From NCBI RefSeq assembly GCF_003994475.1, contig NZ_RZNY01000010.1:1-64000 (forward strand): a stretch of DNA of 64,000 bases, read 5' to 3'. A program made the translations under genes and the position numbers. This DNA is from Paenibacillus anaericanus. Lineage in GTDB: Bacteria > Bacillota > Bacilli > Paenibacillales > Paenibacillaceae. The notes beneath the pieces are model-generated. The model made no database searches. It was not told where the DNA came from and saw only the letters and a program-made list of their open reading frames with translations. Shown here in pieces: positions 8,396 through 16,723 of this stretch (positions are counted from its first letter, which is position 1; each line of letters opens with the position of its first letter).

Positions 8396-9721
8396 TTAAT
8401 ATGTCCCTTCAGAGTCGAAGTCACCTTCGCCCTTAAGATAGCAATCAAAGAACTCAAGCACGAGGGTATTCATTGTCTCGATAATATAATATTTGTCTGC
8501 CTCAACCCCGCCACCCATACTCACTGAATTGCTAATCATAGATACGAGCATCGGTGAGAAAAGAGGTAGATCAGTAAGACTCATATGATTCGTGCCCTTG
8601 ATATTGACCATGAACGCCTTGGGAGCAGTGTCTAATATCAGTGTGTTGGCATCAATATAACCTGCGTCATGAGCAGCGGCAAACAACTTCATCATATCGT
8701 CAGTGTATATATTGAGTATCGGAAGTGGATAAATTTTATCGTTAATAACGTATTTACCGCCCCTAAAGTCTACATTCTCACCGAGCAAATCGCCATCGAG
8801 ATTAATAACTGCACGTACGTCATCACGATCTCTACCAACTTGTGCACTTGCCGCTCCGCCAAGAGAGTGACCCATCAAACCGATTTTGTTGGTGTCAATA
8901 AGCTGATAAACCTCGTCGGAATCGGTATTCTTTGTGTTCTCAATAATCGTGTCGAGTACGAAATTCATATCTTGGGTACGAACTTCCAGCCACTTGTGAG
9001 TGAGCTCAAACACGGTCTCCTCATCGTAAATGCCCTTATTAACATCGATTACTTCCTGTATGAATGACGTATCTACCATTGTGAATTTGCCTTCCGTATC
9101 AACGGTATACATGGAGTGATGGGGATGGTCTAGAGAGGCTACGACATAACCATGACTTGCTAATTCCATATAGGTGGAAGTGTTGCTATCTTTTATTCCA
9201 AACGCACCATGGGAAAATACCACTAACGGATATGTTCCATCCTTATCCGCAGGATACCAGAATTGGGCAGTAACCTTCCTATTCTGGCCTGAATTGTTGA
9301 ATGTCTCAATACGGCTATCATCTGTGTATGTATAAACGGCTGTAGCCACCTCATAACTACCTGTCATCTGGGGAGGCTCATACTGTGGGAACATCAAAGC
9401 GGGTGCCATCGCTATAATCAGAATCAGTAACATGGCGAGTGCCTTGAATATGATACCTACACGCTTAGGTTCTTTCTTCTCCTCTTTCTTACGTATCAGC
9501 GACACGACACCGATTATTGCCCAAATAAGCAGTGTCGCAGCAAGCAATTTCCATTGAAAGCTCCACTCAATGACCGATATCAGAGTAAAGAAGAAGAATG
9601 TGGCGAATGTACCGATACGGATCCAACTTCTGGTTCTCTTCTGATTGGACTTTGTTGCAATACAGTATACGGCTAACGTGATCTCGATCAATGCTGCGAG
9701 AATAAATACAATTGTTCCCAC
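8396..9721 (-). CDS. Membrane-anchored alpha/beta hydrolase (PAF-acetylhydrolase/dienelactone-hydrolase-like)
   Basis: A 441-residue protein with a GTG start at 9721, preceded by AAAGGAGAC at good spacing. Residues 1-120 carry four hydrophobic segments, the last ending near ALMFPQYEPP. The remainder is an alpha/beta hydrolase domain: VVFSHGAFG is the oxyanion-side strand, HPHHS follows, and GHSLGG holds the nucleophile Ser. A His in GTNHMSLTDL is the likely catalytic His. The layout matches secreted or anchored esterases related to PAF acetylhydrolase, so it probably cleaves an ester on the outer side of the membrane; the substrate is unknown. It lies downstream of the LytTR-DUF3021 pair on the same strand, with a three-repeat element in its promoter region, so it is the best candidate for the regulon of that pair. 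Confidence 0.8.
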   Translation of the reverse strand: MGTIVFILAALIEITLAVYCIATKSNQKRTRSWIRIGTFATFFFFTLISVIEWSFQWKLLAATLLIWAIIGVVSLIRKKEEKKEPKRVGIIFKALAMLLILIIAMAPALMFPQYEPPQMTGSYEVATAVYTYTDDSRIETFNNSGQNRKVTAQFWYPADKDGTYPLVVFSHGAFGIKDSNTSTYMELASHGYVVASLDHPHHSMYTVDTEGKFTMVDTSFIQEVIDVNKGIYDEETVFELTHKWLEVRTQDMNFVLDTIIENTKNTDSDEVYQLIDTNKIGLMGHSLGGAASAQVGRDRDDVRAVINLDGDLLGENVDFRGGKYVINDKIYPLPILNIYTDDMMKLFAAAHDAGYIDANTLILDTAPKAFMVNIKGTNHMSLTDLPLFSPMLVSMISNSVSMGGGVEADKYYIIETMNTLVLEFFDCYLKGEGDFDSEGTY

Positions 9722-9802
9722 TTTGTTGTCTCCTTTTGTTTGTTACAGTTTTCCTTCTAGATTCAGCATACAATACACCCAGCCGGATGTATTGGCGTTA
9801 AC

Positions 9803-9854
9803 GGTATGCTGTAAATAAAGACAGGTAAGCTGTACAAAAGGAGGGGTAAGCTGT
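9803..9854 (-). promoter_or_regulatory. Three 21-bp-spaced direct repeats, likely LytTR operator
   Basis: On the minus strand the decamer ACAGCTTACC occurs at 9854-9845 and 9833-9824, and ACAGCATACC at 9812-9803. The start-to-start distance is exactly 21 bp both times, two helical turns. LytTR regulators bind pairs of about 9-10-bp direct repeats on one face of the helix at such spacing. The array ends 82 bases before the hydrolase start codon. A weak -10-like element (TATGCT after TGTATTG) lies between, so binding would sit at or above the -35 region, as for an activator. Confidence 0.7.
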
Positions 9855-9870
9855 CATTCACTTCTTATTC

Positions 9871-10314
9871 TTATTCCGAAACGTGCATTGATTCTTCTTT
9901 CATAGCCTTTAGTTTTTCATTGATTCTATGCGCTGATTTTCTATCATCCCTCCATGTCAAGAAGCGGACTAGTACATAGATTACCGCAATCTGAATTGCT
10001 AATAAAAGCGTATCTAGGGGACCGCTTATCCAGGCCATTACATTGGCCAAGGTCAATATAACAACTTCCAGTACCACGAAATGAATGATTATCCGGAGCC
10101 GCATTTCCTTTTCGGATATCTCCTTTGACGAGTAGAAGATTAAGCTTGGTAAATCTCCAGCCAATGCACATATCATATAGATAAAAATATCTGTCAATTC
10201 AAAATGCTCATTGGGTGAAAATATCTGCCGCAATACAGTTATAAATATGACGACAATTGCAAATATGATTAAAAAATCTCGGATCAACTCTTTAAGATAT
10301 TCTTTTAATTTCAT
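9871..10314 (-). CDS. DUF3021 family membrane protein
   Basis: 147 residues with four hydrophobic segments at roughly 14-32, 42-62, 73-92 and 102-118, and a charged C-terminus. The fold pattern and its position directly behind a LytTR regulator (13-base gap) identify it as DUF3021. In many Firmicutes this membrane protein is the partner, often an inhibitor, of the co-transcribed LytTR protein. The start at 10314 has AGGAGA upstream. The three direct repeats lie just downstream of its stop, so they would regulate the next gene rather than this one. Confidence 0.82.
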   Translation of the reverse strand: MKLKEYLKELIRDFLIIFAIVVIFITVLRQIFSPNEHFELTDIFIYMICALAGDLPSLIFYSSKEISEKEMRLRIIIHFVVLEVVILTLANVMAWISGPLDTLLLAIQIAVIYVLVRFLTWRDDRKSAHRINEKLKAMKEESMHVSE

Positions 10315-10327
10315 TTTCCGTTTTCTC

Positions 10328-10765
10328 CTATAAATCCAACATCTTTTTTAATACAGGTACATACTGTCTTGAGATAACTACAATTTCTCCGTTATCCAGC
10401 TTTGCCTCAAACCTGCCGCTTATGGAAGGCCTTACAGACAATATCTTTTTTATGTTTAAAATGCTAGATTTAGATGCCCGGAAAAATTTCATTCCCTCAC
10501 ATATTTCTTCCAGCTCATAAAGCTTATGCTTTGACTCTAATACCTTGTCTTTACAGTAGATAAACACTCTATTGTCCACTGCTTCAAAGTAATATACGTC
10601 TGCTATTCTAATCCTGTGGATATTGTCATCGTCATATCCAAGTATCATAGTGTTTTTTATTTCTAATTTGCTTAGCAATTTTAGAATATCATCATTCAAC
10701 TCGTGGCATCTGATGATAATTTCCTCTTCATGGTCCCTGCTAATTTCTTCAATGGATACTTTCAT
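10328..10765 (-). CDS. LytTR-family DNA-binding transcriptional regulator
   Basis: 145 residues. The C-terminal ~100 residues are a LytTR domain: IADVYYFEAVDNRVFIYCKD is the hallmark, followed by FFRASKSSILNIKKI and ISRQYVPVLKKML. There is no receiver domain; the N-terminal 45 residues are short and acidic. It belongs to the LytTR-DUF3021 type of membrane-coupled regulator, where signal sensing is through the membrane partner rather than by phosphorylation. It is the first gene of the minus-strand unit, with GGTGAG before the ATG. Likely target: the repeats at 9803-9854. Confidence 0.88.
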   Translation of the reverse strand: MKVSIEEISRDHEEEIIIRCHELNDDILKLLSKLEIKNTMILGYDDDNIHRIRIADVYYFEAVDNRVFIYCKDKVLESKHKLYELEEICEGMKFFRASKSSILNIKKILSVRPSISGRFEAKLDNGEIVVISRQYVPVLKKMLDL

Positions 10766-10844
10766 ATTCTCACCACTTCAGATCTGATATACCAAATATG
10801 CGAAATCCCATATTCTGTATTGATATTAACTCTTCTAGTCTGAC

Positions 10845-11300
10845 TTATTGGAATTTAGATTTGTCATAATTGTACGGTATGCTAGTTCCTACTACTACAT
10901 CTTCAATTTTCTCAATAATTAGCCAGTCATCCATATTACTCTGATGGTCAAACTCTAAAGGTCCAATTTCTTTTACATTAGAAAATTCGACTAAACAGAG
11001 ACATTTTTTTTGCCATCTAATCATTTGCTTGTCCGTCAAATGGAGTTTTTCTTGATTGTCTTGAAGTGTTTGGGTAATCTCTTCTTCTGCTAGTTTTATG
11101 TAGTTCTGAACGTGAGTAACCGTAGCCATCGCAGAAATTTTACCTGTTCCTTTTTTCATAAAGTATAGCGTTTCATCCTCAAATACTCTGCTGTGTGGAA
11201 TCTTTCTTCCTGCAGCACCTCTAACTACCATGGTTTTCATTCCGCTTAGTATCTTCTCCAAAACTTTTTCCTTGTCGTCACAATAAACGAGGTGCACCAT
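10845..11300 (-). CDS. Hypothetical protein, possible ASCH/PUA-like fold
   Basis: 151 residues, soluble, with AAGGAGGAG before the ATG at 11300. The order of elements (ILSGMKTMVVRGAAGRKIPH, ETLYFMKKGTGKISAMATVT, later DDWLIIEKIED) recalls small ASCH/PUA-like proteins: a strand pair followed by an F-x-x-G-x-G-x-I-x-A-x-A-x-V segment. The resemblance is by eye only. It has its own ribosome binding site and lies 79 bases upstream of the LytTR gene on the same strand, so the two might be co-transcribed, but no functional link can be shown. Confidence 0.55.
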   Translation of the reverse strand: MVHLVYCDDKEKVLEKILSGMKTMVVRGAAGRKIPHSRVFEDETLYFMKKGTGKISAMATVTHVQNYIKLAEEEITQTLQDNQEKLHLTDKQMIRWQKKCLCLVEFSNVKEIGPLEFDHQSNMDDWLIIEKIEDVVVGTSIPYNYDKSKFQ

Positions 11301-11719
11301 AATAACTCCTCCTTAATTATCATAGCTTCAGGACAAAGAGTACTGCTTGCTACCCGCATAACCTGATCTGAAGTATTCCTCCTCTTGCCCGCTATTAGAA
11401 AAAACTATAGCATACTTATCTTTTCTCATTCTGTGCCAATAGTAACATTTATACAGCATAAAGAAAGCAGATAACTACGGCACTCCAAAGAGTAATCACT
11501 GAGAACATTAGTGAGGAAATGTTGAATCGTCTTTAATAGATAACTAAGACACATGCAGAGAATAGTCTGCATGTGTCTTTTTGTTAGGTTTAATATAAAT
11601 CTTCATGAAAACGCCATAATTACACACAATCTTCTTATAAAAGGACTCTTTAGGGCTATGTTAGTGAAAAAAGTTATAGCCTATTATTTTGATTAGAAGA
11701 ATTGGTGATGTACTGATCT
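11301..11719. other. Intergenic, divergent promoters, one orphan terminator
   Basis: This gap separates the minus-strand hypothetical gene from the plus-strand nos genes. Apart from the hairpin at 11546-11583, no gene or conserved element is visible. The divergent promoters of both flanks must lie here. I found no FNR-like TGTGA-N6-TCACA box. Confidence 0.5.
11546..11583 (+). terminator. Orphan terminator-like hairpin
   Basis: AAGACACATGCAGA pairs perfectly over 14 bp with TCTGCATGTGTCTT around a 6-base loop, then TTTTTG follows. No plus-strand protein gene precedes it within more than 3 kb, so it either ends an unseen small RNA or is left over from a lost gene. Confidence 0.6.
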
Positions 11720-11746
11720 ATGAAACGAAAAGTAGGGAGTAAGTTA

Positions 11747-13129
11747 ATGAGAAGCAAACATCGCATGAATGTTCTTATTTTTGTAGTTTTGATCCATTTC
11801 ATTCTCGTTAGTTTGTTATTTACTGTAGTTGCTTTTTCTGCGACTGAGGAGGAGGTATCAAGTAAGCAAATTTTTGATCTTCAACAAATTGTCGATGAGG
11901 CACAGCCGGGAGACACGCTTGTGTTGGCTGAAGGAAACTATCTGGGACCTGTAGTCATCAATAAAGTGTTACATATTCAAGGTTCTAATCAAGTATTGCT
12001 GACAAACGATTCCCCTGAGGCAGCTATTATGATTCAAGCAGAAGGGGTGGTTGTGGAAGGGTTCAATATTAGACAAAATTATGTTAATGAATCAGCAGCC
12101 ATCGTTGTTACAGCGGATGAAGTAGGTTTGAAGGATTTGAACATCCAAACGAAGGGATATGGAATACTGCTACGGGATGCGGACAGAGGGACTGTCCTTC
12201 ATAACTCGATCTCATGGTTGAGAACTAAGAACATCAAGACTGGGGAAAAGGGGAATGGGATCGATCTCTACAATTCTCATAACAACACTATTGAACAAAA
12301 TAAGATTCAGAATATGAGAGATGGCATTTATTTGGAGAACAGTCGTCAATTGAAAATCCTAAATAATCAGCTTATGGGTTCACGGTACGGTATTCATTGC
12401 ATGTATATAGATGGCTCCGAGATTATTGGCAATCTAGGTGAATATAACATAACAGGCGCCATGATTATGGGGGTTCGGGATGTTCTTGTTTCTAATAATT
12501 CATTTCTAAAACAGAGTAAAAATGTTAACGCTCAAGGAATACTTCTATATAGCGTTCAGAATTCGGTGATCGAACAGAATATCGTAGAAGGAAACAGGGT
12601 AGGAATATACATCGAGTCATCGCAAGAGAATCAAATAAGAGAAAACTCAATTCTTAGAAACTTTATTGGGATTCAATTTGTTCATGCAGAAAGCAACAAG
12701 ATTCATGATAATGACTTTGTTTCCAACGTGATTGAAGCAGAGGCCACAGATAGTGACGCCAATGAAATTGAACAGAATTATTGGGATTCCGCACAAGGCT
12801 TAGACTTAAATAAAGATGGAATAAGTGAAATCCCTTACGCTATCAATCCATTTTACCAAGAGTTGATTTCTAAAACTCCAGCCTTTCAATTGTTTTTTCA
12901 ATCAACAGGTATGACGTTTTTAAGTTCAATGTATACCAACAACCAGGAAAGCTGGACTAAAGATTCTTCACCATTAATGAAAATGAGTATAGATTCGATC
13001 TCAAAACCACCGCCATCTTCAACTGAAAAAGGAAATATTTCTGAGACGACGTTTATGCTCCTTATCACGTCAACACTTCTGATTACGTCAGTAGCTATTA
13101 TATTTTATTCGGGGGTATCCAAATCATGA
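11747..13129 (+). CDS. nosD: NosD-like periplasmic/surface copper-site maturation protein
   Basis: About 460 residues. The N-terminal hydrophobic segment (VLIFVVLIHFILVSLLFTVV) is a signal or anchor. The body is a right-handed parallel beta-helix with repeated NxI/NxL turns (NSHNNTIEQNKIQ, NSVIEQNIVEGN, NQIRENSILRN), as in NosD/CASH proteins. A second hydrophobic segment is at the C-terminus (FMLLITSTLLITSVAIIF). NosD works with the NosFY ABC transporter to assemble the copper centre of nitrous oxide reductase. I prefer the ATG at 11747, which has AGGGAG six bases before it, over the ATG at 11720. The gene overlaps the nosL start by four bases, so the two are translationally coupled. No NosZ gene is next to it. 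Confidence 0.85.
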   Translation: MRSKHRMNVLIFVVLIHFILVSLLFTVVAFSATEEEVSSKQIFDLQQIVDEAQPGDTLVLAEGNYLGPVVINKVLHIQGSNQVLLTNDSPEAAIMIQAEGVVVEGFNIRQNYVNESAAIVVTADEVGLKDLNIQTKGYGILLRDADRGTVLHNSISWLRTKNIKTGEKGNGIDLYNSHNNTIEQNKIQNMRDGIYLENSRQLKILNNQLMGSRYGIHCMYIDGSEIIGNLGEYNITGAMIMGVRDVLVSNNSFLKQSKNVNAQGILLYSVQNSVIEQNIVEGNRVGIYIESSQENQIRENSILRNFIGIQFVHAESNKIHDNDFVSNVIEAEATDSDANEIEQNYWDSAQGLDLNKDGISEIPYAINPFYQELISKTPAFQLFFQSTGMTFLSSMYTNNQESWTKDSSPLMKMSIDSISKPPPSSTEKGNISETTFMLLITSTLLITSVAIIFYSGVSKS

Positions 13130-13665
13130 AAAAATGGTCAATGGCTTTTGCGCTTATGTTGGGAATTTTCTTGTTAGTAGGTTGTGGTCAGAAGAAGTAC
13201 ACACCGCAGGCAATAAACGAAGATGTAGATGTTTGCGTCATATGTAACATGCAGGTGAAGGATGATGCCTTTGCAACACAGATAGTGACCAAAGACGGCA
13301 AAAATTTAAAATTCGATGACATTGGTTGTATGAATGAATGGAAGCAGAAAAACGGTGTGGATCATATAGGCATGGATTATGTTCGCGACTATAACGATAA
13401 AGAATGGATACAGTTTAGTAAAGCTACCTATGTGTATGACAGCTCGTTCCGCACACCGATGGCGTATGGAATTATTAGTTTTAAGGTAAAAAAATCCGCA
13501 GAGGACTTTGTTCATGAGCAGGGTACTGGGCAAATATTAAGCGCTGATGAACTATCTAACCATACTTGGCAACAAAGCAAGGATATGATGGATATGCACA
13601 TGGAAGAAGGAATGGATGGGGATATGCATGAAGACATGAATATGGATCACAATGGCACTAACTAA
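13126..13665 (+). CDS. nosL: NosL-like copper-chaperone lipoprotein
   Basis: 179 residues. A lipoprotein signal peptide ends in LLVGCG (lipidated Cys). The NosL hallmark DVCVICNMQVKD gives the C-x-x-C-x-M copper site, followed by KFDDIGCMNEW and YVYDSSFRTPMAYG. NosL delivers Cu(I) to apo-NosZ with the help of NosDFY. The last 30 residues are unusual: a tail with eight Met, three His and many Asp/Glu (DMMDMHMEEG, DMHEDMNMDH) that looks like an added metal-binding extension. It overlaps nosD and is followed 17 bases later by nosY. Confidence 0.87.
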   Translation: MKKWSMAFALMLGIFLLVGCGQKKYTPQAINEDVDVCVICNMQVKDDAFATQIVTKDGKNLKFDDIGCMNEWKQKNGVDHIGMDYVRDYNDKEWIQFSKATYVYDSSFRTPMAYGIISFKVKKSAEDFVHEQGTGQILSADELSNHTWQQSKDMMDMHMEEGMDGDMHEDMNMDHNGTN

Positions 13666-13682
13666 ATACAGAAGATGGAGAT

Positions 13683-14510
13683 ATGAACATGGCAGATATG
13701 CTGCAAGTTGCAAGTAGAGAGATTAAAATGGGATTCCGCAATCCGTGGGCTTATTCCTTTCTAATTCTATTTTCTGTTTTTAGCCTAAGCTTGTTGCTAG
13801 TTAACTCTCAGAATGAGGTTAGTGGTTACTCAGGAGTAACCGGATCTATGTTAAGTCTTATACTCTATGTACTTCCGCTGATGACTTTGTTTTTAGGATC
13901 CTTCTCACTTACTGCGGAAAAGGAAGAGGGTAGTTGGCAGCTATTATCTACGTATCCCCTTGGAACGATGTCTTTTTTGATAGGCAAATATGCCGGATTA
14001 TCTGTAGTATTATTGACGATTGTCTCCTTTGGTTATGGTTTGATGGGCTTGATTACGATAATTATTGGTAAAACCTTTGCAGCGACAACATTTCTTCTCT
14101 TCCTTGCCTTTTCAATTGGCCTAGTACTACTATTTCTGTCGATAGCCTTATTTGTAGGTTCTCTATCCAAAAATCGTTGGCAGGCTTTAACGATTTCGGT
14201 CATGATCTGGTTCTTTGCAGTGATTGGCTGGTCCAGTATTTTAATAGCTGTCTTAGGCTTACTTCCGTATTTATGGATCAAACCAGTATTGGTATTCTTC
14301 ACCTTTTTAAATCCTGCCGAGTTAGTTCGTTTGTTTGTTGTCATTAAGCTTGGAGGCGGATCTGTATTAGGTCCTGAATATTATAAATGGGTAAATTGGA
14401 TTCATCAGCCAAGCGGAAGTTTAGTATTTATTGGACTATGCTTAGTTTGGATTGGTCTGTCACTTACCATTGTGTACTGGATCTGGGAGAGGGGGCGTTC
14501 TCGTGGCTGA
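13683..14510 (+). CDS. nosY: NosY-like ABC transporter permease
   Basis: 275 residues with six hydrophobic segments and the start IKMGFRNPWAYSFLILF typical of ABC-2/NosY permeases. EKEEGSWQLLSTYPLG is the conserved cytoplasmic coupling region after the second segment. NosY pairs with the ATPase NosF and the extracellular NosD to support copper-site assembly. The ribosome binding site is GATGGAG. The 3' end overlaps the start of nosF by 8 bases. Confidence 0.85.
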   Translation: MNMADMLQVASREIKMGFRNPWAYSFLILFSVFSLSLLLVNSQNEVSGYSGVTGSMLSLILYVLPLMTLFLGSFSLTAEKEEGSWQLLSTYPLGTMSFLIGKYAGLSVVLLTIVSFGYGLMGLITIIIGKTFAATTFLLFLAFSIGLVLLFLSIALFVGSLSKNRWQALTISVMIWFFAVIGWSSILIAVLGLLPYLWIKPVLVFFTFLNPAELVRLFVVIKLGGGSVLGPEYYKWVNWIHQPSGSLVFIGLCLVWIGLSLTIVYWIWERGRSRG

Positions 14511-15228
14511 TCCCTTTGTCCAACTCGTTGGTGTAAATAAGAAGATTAAAGAACAACAGATCATCGTAGATATCAATCTGAATATTAAATCCGGAAGTAT
14601 AGTTGGGCTGTGTGGTGGAAATGGTGCGGGAAAAAGTACGATTTTGCGAATGATCGCTGGGATTCTCCAACCAAGCTCGGGCGAAATTTCGGTAAATAAA
14701 TTGCAATGGAAAAGAAATAGGAAGATATTCTCTCAACAAATAGGGTACATGCCGGATGATTATCAATTTACGCAAGGGCTGACGGCAGAAGAGGTATTAT
14801 CCTTTTGGGCTGCATTACGCCGAGTTTCGCAGAACAGAGTGAACGAAGTGCTCGCTCTGGTGGGATTAGAGGATAAAAGACATAAGCAGGTGAATTCTTT
14901 CTCTAAAGGAATGCGGCAGCGTATTTTATTTGCCCAAGCTATTCTGGCCAATCCTCCTTTATTAATTATGGACGAACCAACGAATGGATTAGATCCTTTT
15001 TGGATGAATGAGTTCGTCAAACTATTAAGGGAGATTCAGCTTGAAGGCCATACCGTTCTATTTTCTACTCATCAGCTTGACATTGCGGAACAGGTCGCAG
15101 ATGATGTTGTATTTTTGAATAAGGGACGGAATTGTGGAGAAGGTAGCGTAGCATATTTTCGTCAAAAGTATGGAGAGCTACCTTTACAAGCCGCTTTTCA
15201 ACATAGTTTAGGAATAAGCTCAAGGTGA
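14503..15228 (+). CDS. nosF: NosF-like ABC transporter ATPase
   Basis: 241 residues from a GTG at 14503, chosen because GGGAGAGGGGG precedes it; the frame is open further upstream to 14452 within nosY. Walker A is GGNGAGKST, the signature is NSFSKGMRQR (an FSKGM variant of LSGGQ), Walker B is LLIMDEPTNGLDP, and the switch His is in FSTHQL. The small size and the FSKGM signature fit NosF/CcmA-type ATPases. It energises NosY. The last bases overlap the next frame. Confidence 0.87.
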   Translation: MADPFVQLVGVNKKIKEQQIIVDINLNIKSGSIVGLCGGNGAGKSTILRMIAGILQPSSGEISVNKLQWKRNRKIFSQQIGYMPDDYQFTQGLTAEEVLSFWAALRRVSQNRVNEVLALVGLEDKRHKQVNSFSKGMRQRILFAQAILANPPLLIMDEPTNGLDPFWMNEFVKLLREIQLEGHTVLFSTHQLDIAEQVADDVVFLNKGRNCGEGSVAYFRQKYGELPLQAAFQHSLGISSR

Positions 15229-15233
15229 ATCGA

Positions 15234-15788
15234 ATGAACAATCAAAATTCTAATGTGCGAGTTATCGTTACTATTGTGATTGGTTTGATAGCACTCGGGG
15301 CTATTGCATGGATTGTAGTTTCGTCTAGACATGATAATAGTCAGCAGGAGGCAGCTAAATTAACCATTGGTAGTATTGCTCCTGATTTCGAACTAACGAA
15401 TACAACTGGGCAAAAAATGGAGCTCTCTGACTATCGGGGAAAAGTGGTGATCCTCAACTTTTGGGCTTCTTGGTGTGAGTCTTGTGTGAAGGAGATGCCG
15501 CTCATAAATGATGTCTTCCAGTCCAATAGATCTGACGTGGCAACAATATTCATAAATGTGGGAGAATCTAAGGGCACAGTGAACAATTTCTTGGCGACAA
15601 ATCATTTTTATTTCCCAGTCATCATTGATGTTACGGGAAAAGTGTCTGGATTATATGGAGTTGTTGGTTTGCCTGCCACATTTATAATTGATAAACAGGG
15701 AAAAATTTCTCGATTGTTGTTAGGTGAAATAAATAGCGACTCACAACTCCAATCATATATAAATGCGGAAAAAGATGATCAAGATTAA
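15234..15788 (+). CDS. TlpA/ResA-like membrane-anchored thiol-disulfide oxidoreductase
   Basis: About 184 residues. One N-terminal membrane anchor (VIVTIVIGLIALGAIAWIVV) precedes a thioredoxin fold: GSIAPDFEL, the active site NFWASWCESCVKEMP, and the cis-Pro loop VGLPATFIID. It probably keeps extracytoplasmic cysteines, such as those of NosL, reduced. The active site is C-E-S-C, whereas ResA/TlpA proteins usually have Pro at the third position (C-E-P-C), which may shift the redox potential. I use the ATG at 15234; the GTG at 15225 overlaps the nosF stop. A terminator overlaps its stop. Confidence 0.85.
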   Translation: MNNQNSNVRVIVTIVIGLIALGAIAWIVVSSRHDNSQQEAAKLTIGSIAPDFELTNTTGQKMELSDYRGKVVILNFWASWCESCVKEMPLINDVFQSNRSDVATIFINVGESKGTVNNFLATNHFYFPVIIDVTGKVSGLYGVVGLPATFIIDKQGKISRLLLGEINSDSQLQSYINAEKDDQD

Positions 15789-15805
15789 CTTGGATCATCT
15801 TTTTC
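15770..15805 (+). terminator. Terminator of the nos operon
   Basis: AAAGATGATC pairs with GATCATCTTT around a 12-base loop, followed by TTTC. It spans the tlpA stop codon. The histidine kinase gene starts 67 bases further on. Confidence 0.8.
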
Positions 15806-15871
15806 AAGTATACTCAAGTTATGACCAGCAAGGTTTAAAAAAACGCTGAAAGGCTAGATGGGGGAATTCCA

Positions 15872-16723
15872 GTGACATATAAACAAATTAAATGGATGAT
15901 TTTGTTCATTCCAACCCTAACTATAGGTGTCTGGGAGTATGTTCGTCATCAGTTCCTTTTATCATATATCTCTATGGATATCGGCAACTGGATAACACCA
16001 TTATTGGTTTATATTGTAAGTGTGACGTTGCTTAGTCGTTTATTCTCTATGCTGGAAAAAATCCAACGAGAGCTTGAATCTGAACGAGCGAATAAAGTAG
16101 CGCTTGAGGCTAGAGAGCAACTGGCAAAGGAATTGCATGATGGGGTTGCACAATCCTTATTCCTTTTATCTGTAAAAGTGGACCGCTTAGAATTCATTAC
16201 TGATCAGGAGAAATATAATCATGAAATATATAAGATTCGTAAAACGGTTCATGAAGTGAATCGATACGTTCGACAAGCCATTTCACATTTGAGTTATTCA
16301 ACGACATTAGCAGAAGATGCTCCTCAAAGAGAATCATTAAATGAAAAGGTTAAACAAATTGCTGAAGAGGTTCTTATCTCGATGGATGTAGATTGGAATA
16401 TCTCTGATGAATCTTTAAATCCCAAAGAAAAGGTAGAACTACTTGCCTGTATTCGTGAAGCAGTAATAAATATTCAGAAGCATGCTCATGCAACAAAAGG
16501 ATGGATTGAAGGAAAGGGAAATAAAGAAGAGTGGAAAGTGACAATTAAGGATAATGGAATCGGATTATTAGGGGACCCTTTTAATTATAATGATAGTTAT
16601 GGTCTGAATATCATGTATGAAAGAGCAAAAGAAATGAGTTGGGATTTACGAGTCGCAACAGAGAATAATTACACTTTGGTAGAATTACATAAGGTAGGAG
16701 AAAAGGTAGGAGAAATGAGATGA
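15872..16723 (+). CDS. Sensor histidine kinase, NarX/DegS-type (HisKA_3)
   Basis: 283 residues from a GTG start with ATGGGGGA upstream. Two membrane segments (about 9-27 and 40-60) flank a short external loop of only about 12 residues. The HisKA_3 motif AKELHDGVAQSLFLL holds the phosphorylated His. The HATPase_c parts are IREAVINIQKHAHA (N box) and DNGIGL (G box). The tiny loop suggests it senses within the membrane or through a partner, perhaps the NosDLYF proteins just upstream. Its stop overlaps the regulator start by four bases (ATGA), so the two form one unit. Confidence 0.85.
   Translation: MTYKQIKWMILFIPTLTIGVWEYVRHQFLLSYISMDIGNWITPLLVYIVSVTLLSRLFSMLEKIQRELESERANKVALEAREQLAKELHDGVAQSLFLLSVKVDRLEFITDQEKYNHEIYKIRKTVHEVNRYVRQAISHLSYSTTLAEDAPQRESLNEKVKQIAEEVLISMDVDWNISDESLNPKEKVELLACIREAVINIQKHAHATKGWIEGKGNKEEWKVTIKDNGIGLLGDPFNYNDSYGLNIMYERAKEMSWDLRVATENNYTLVELHKVGEKVGEMR

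Noticed and set aside
8669-9067. Plus-strand open frame of 132 codons inside the hydrolase gene
   Set aside because: Antisense to a clear alpha/beta hydrolase with motifs; no start site.
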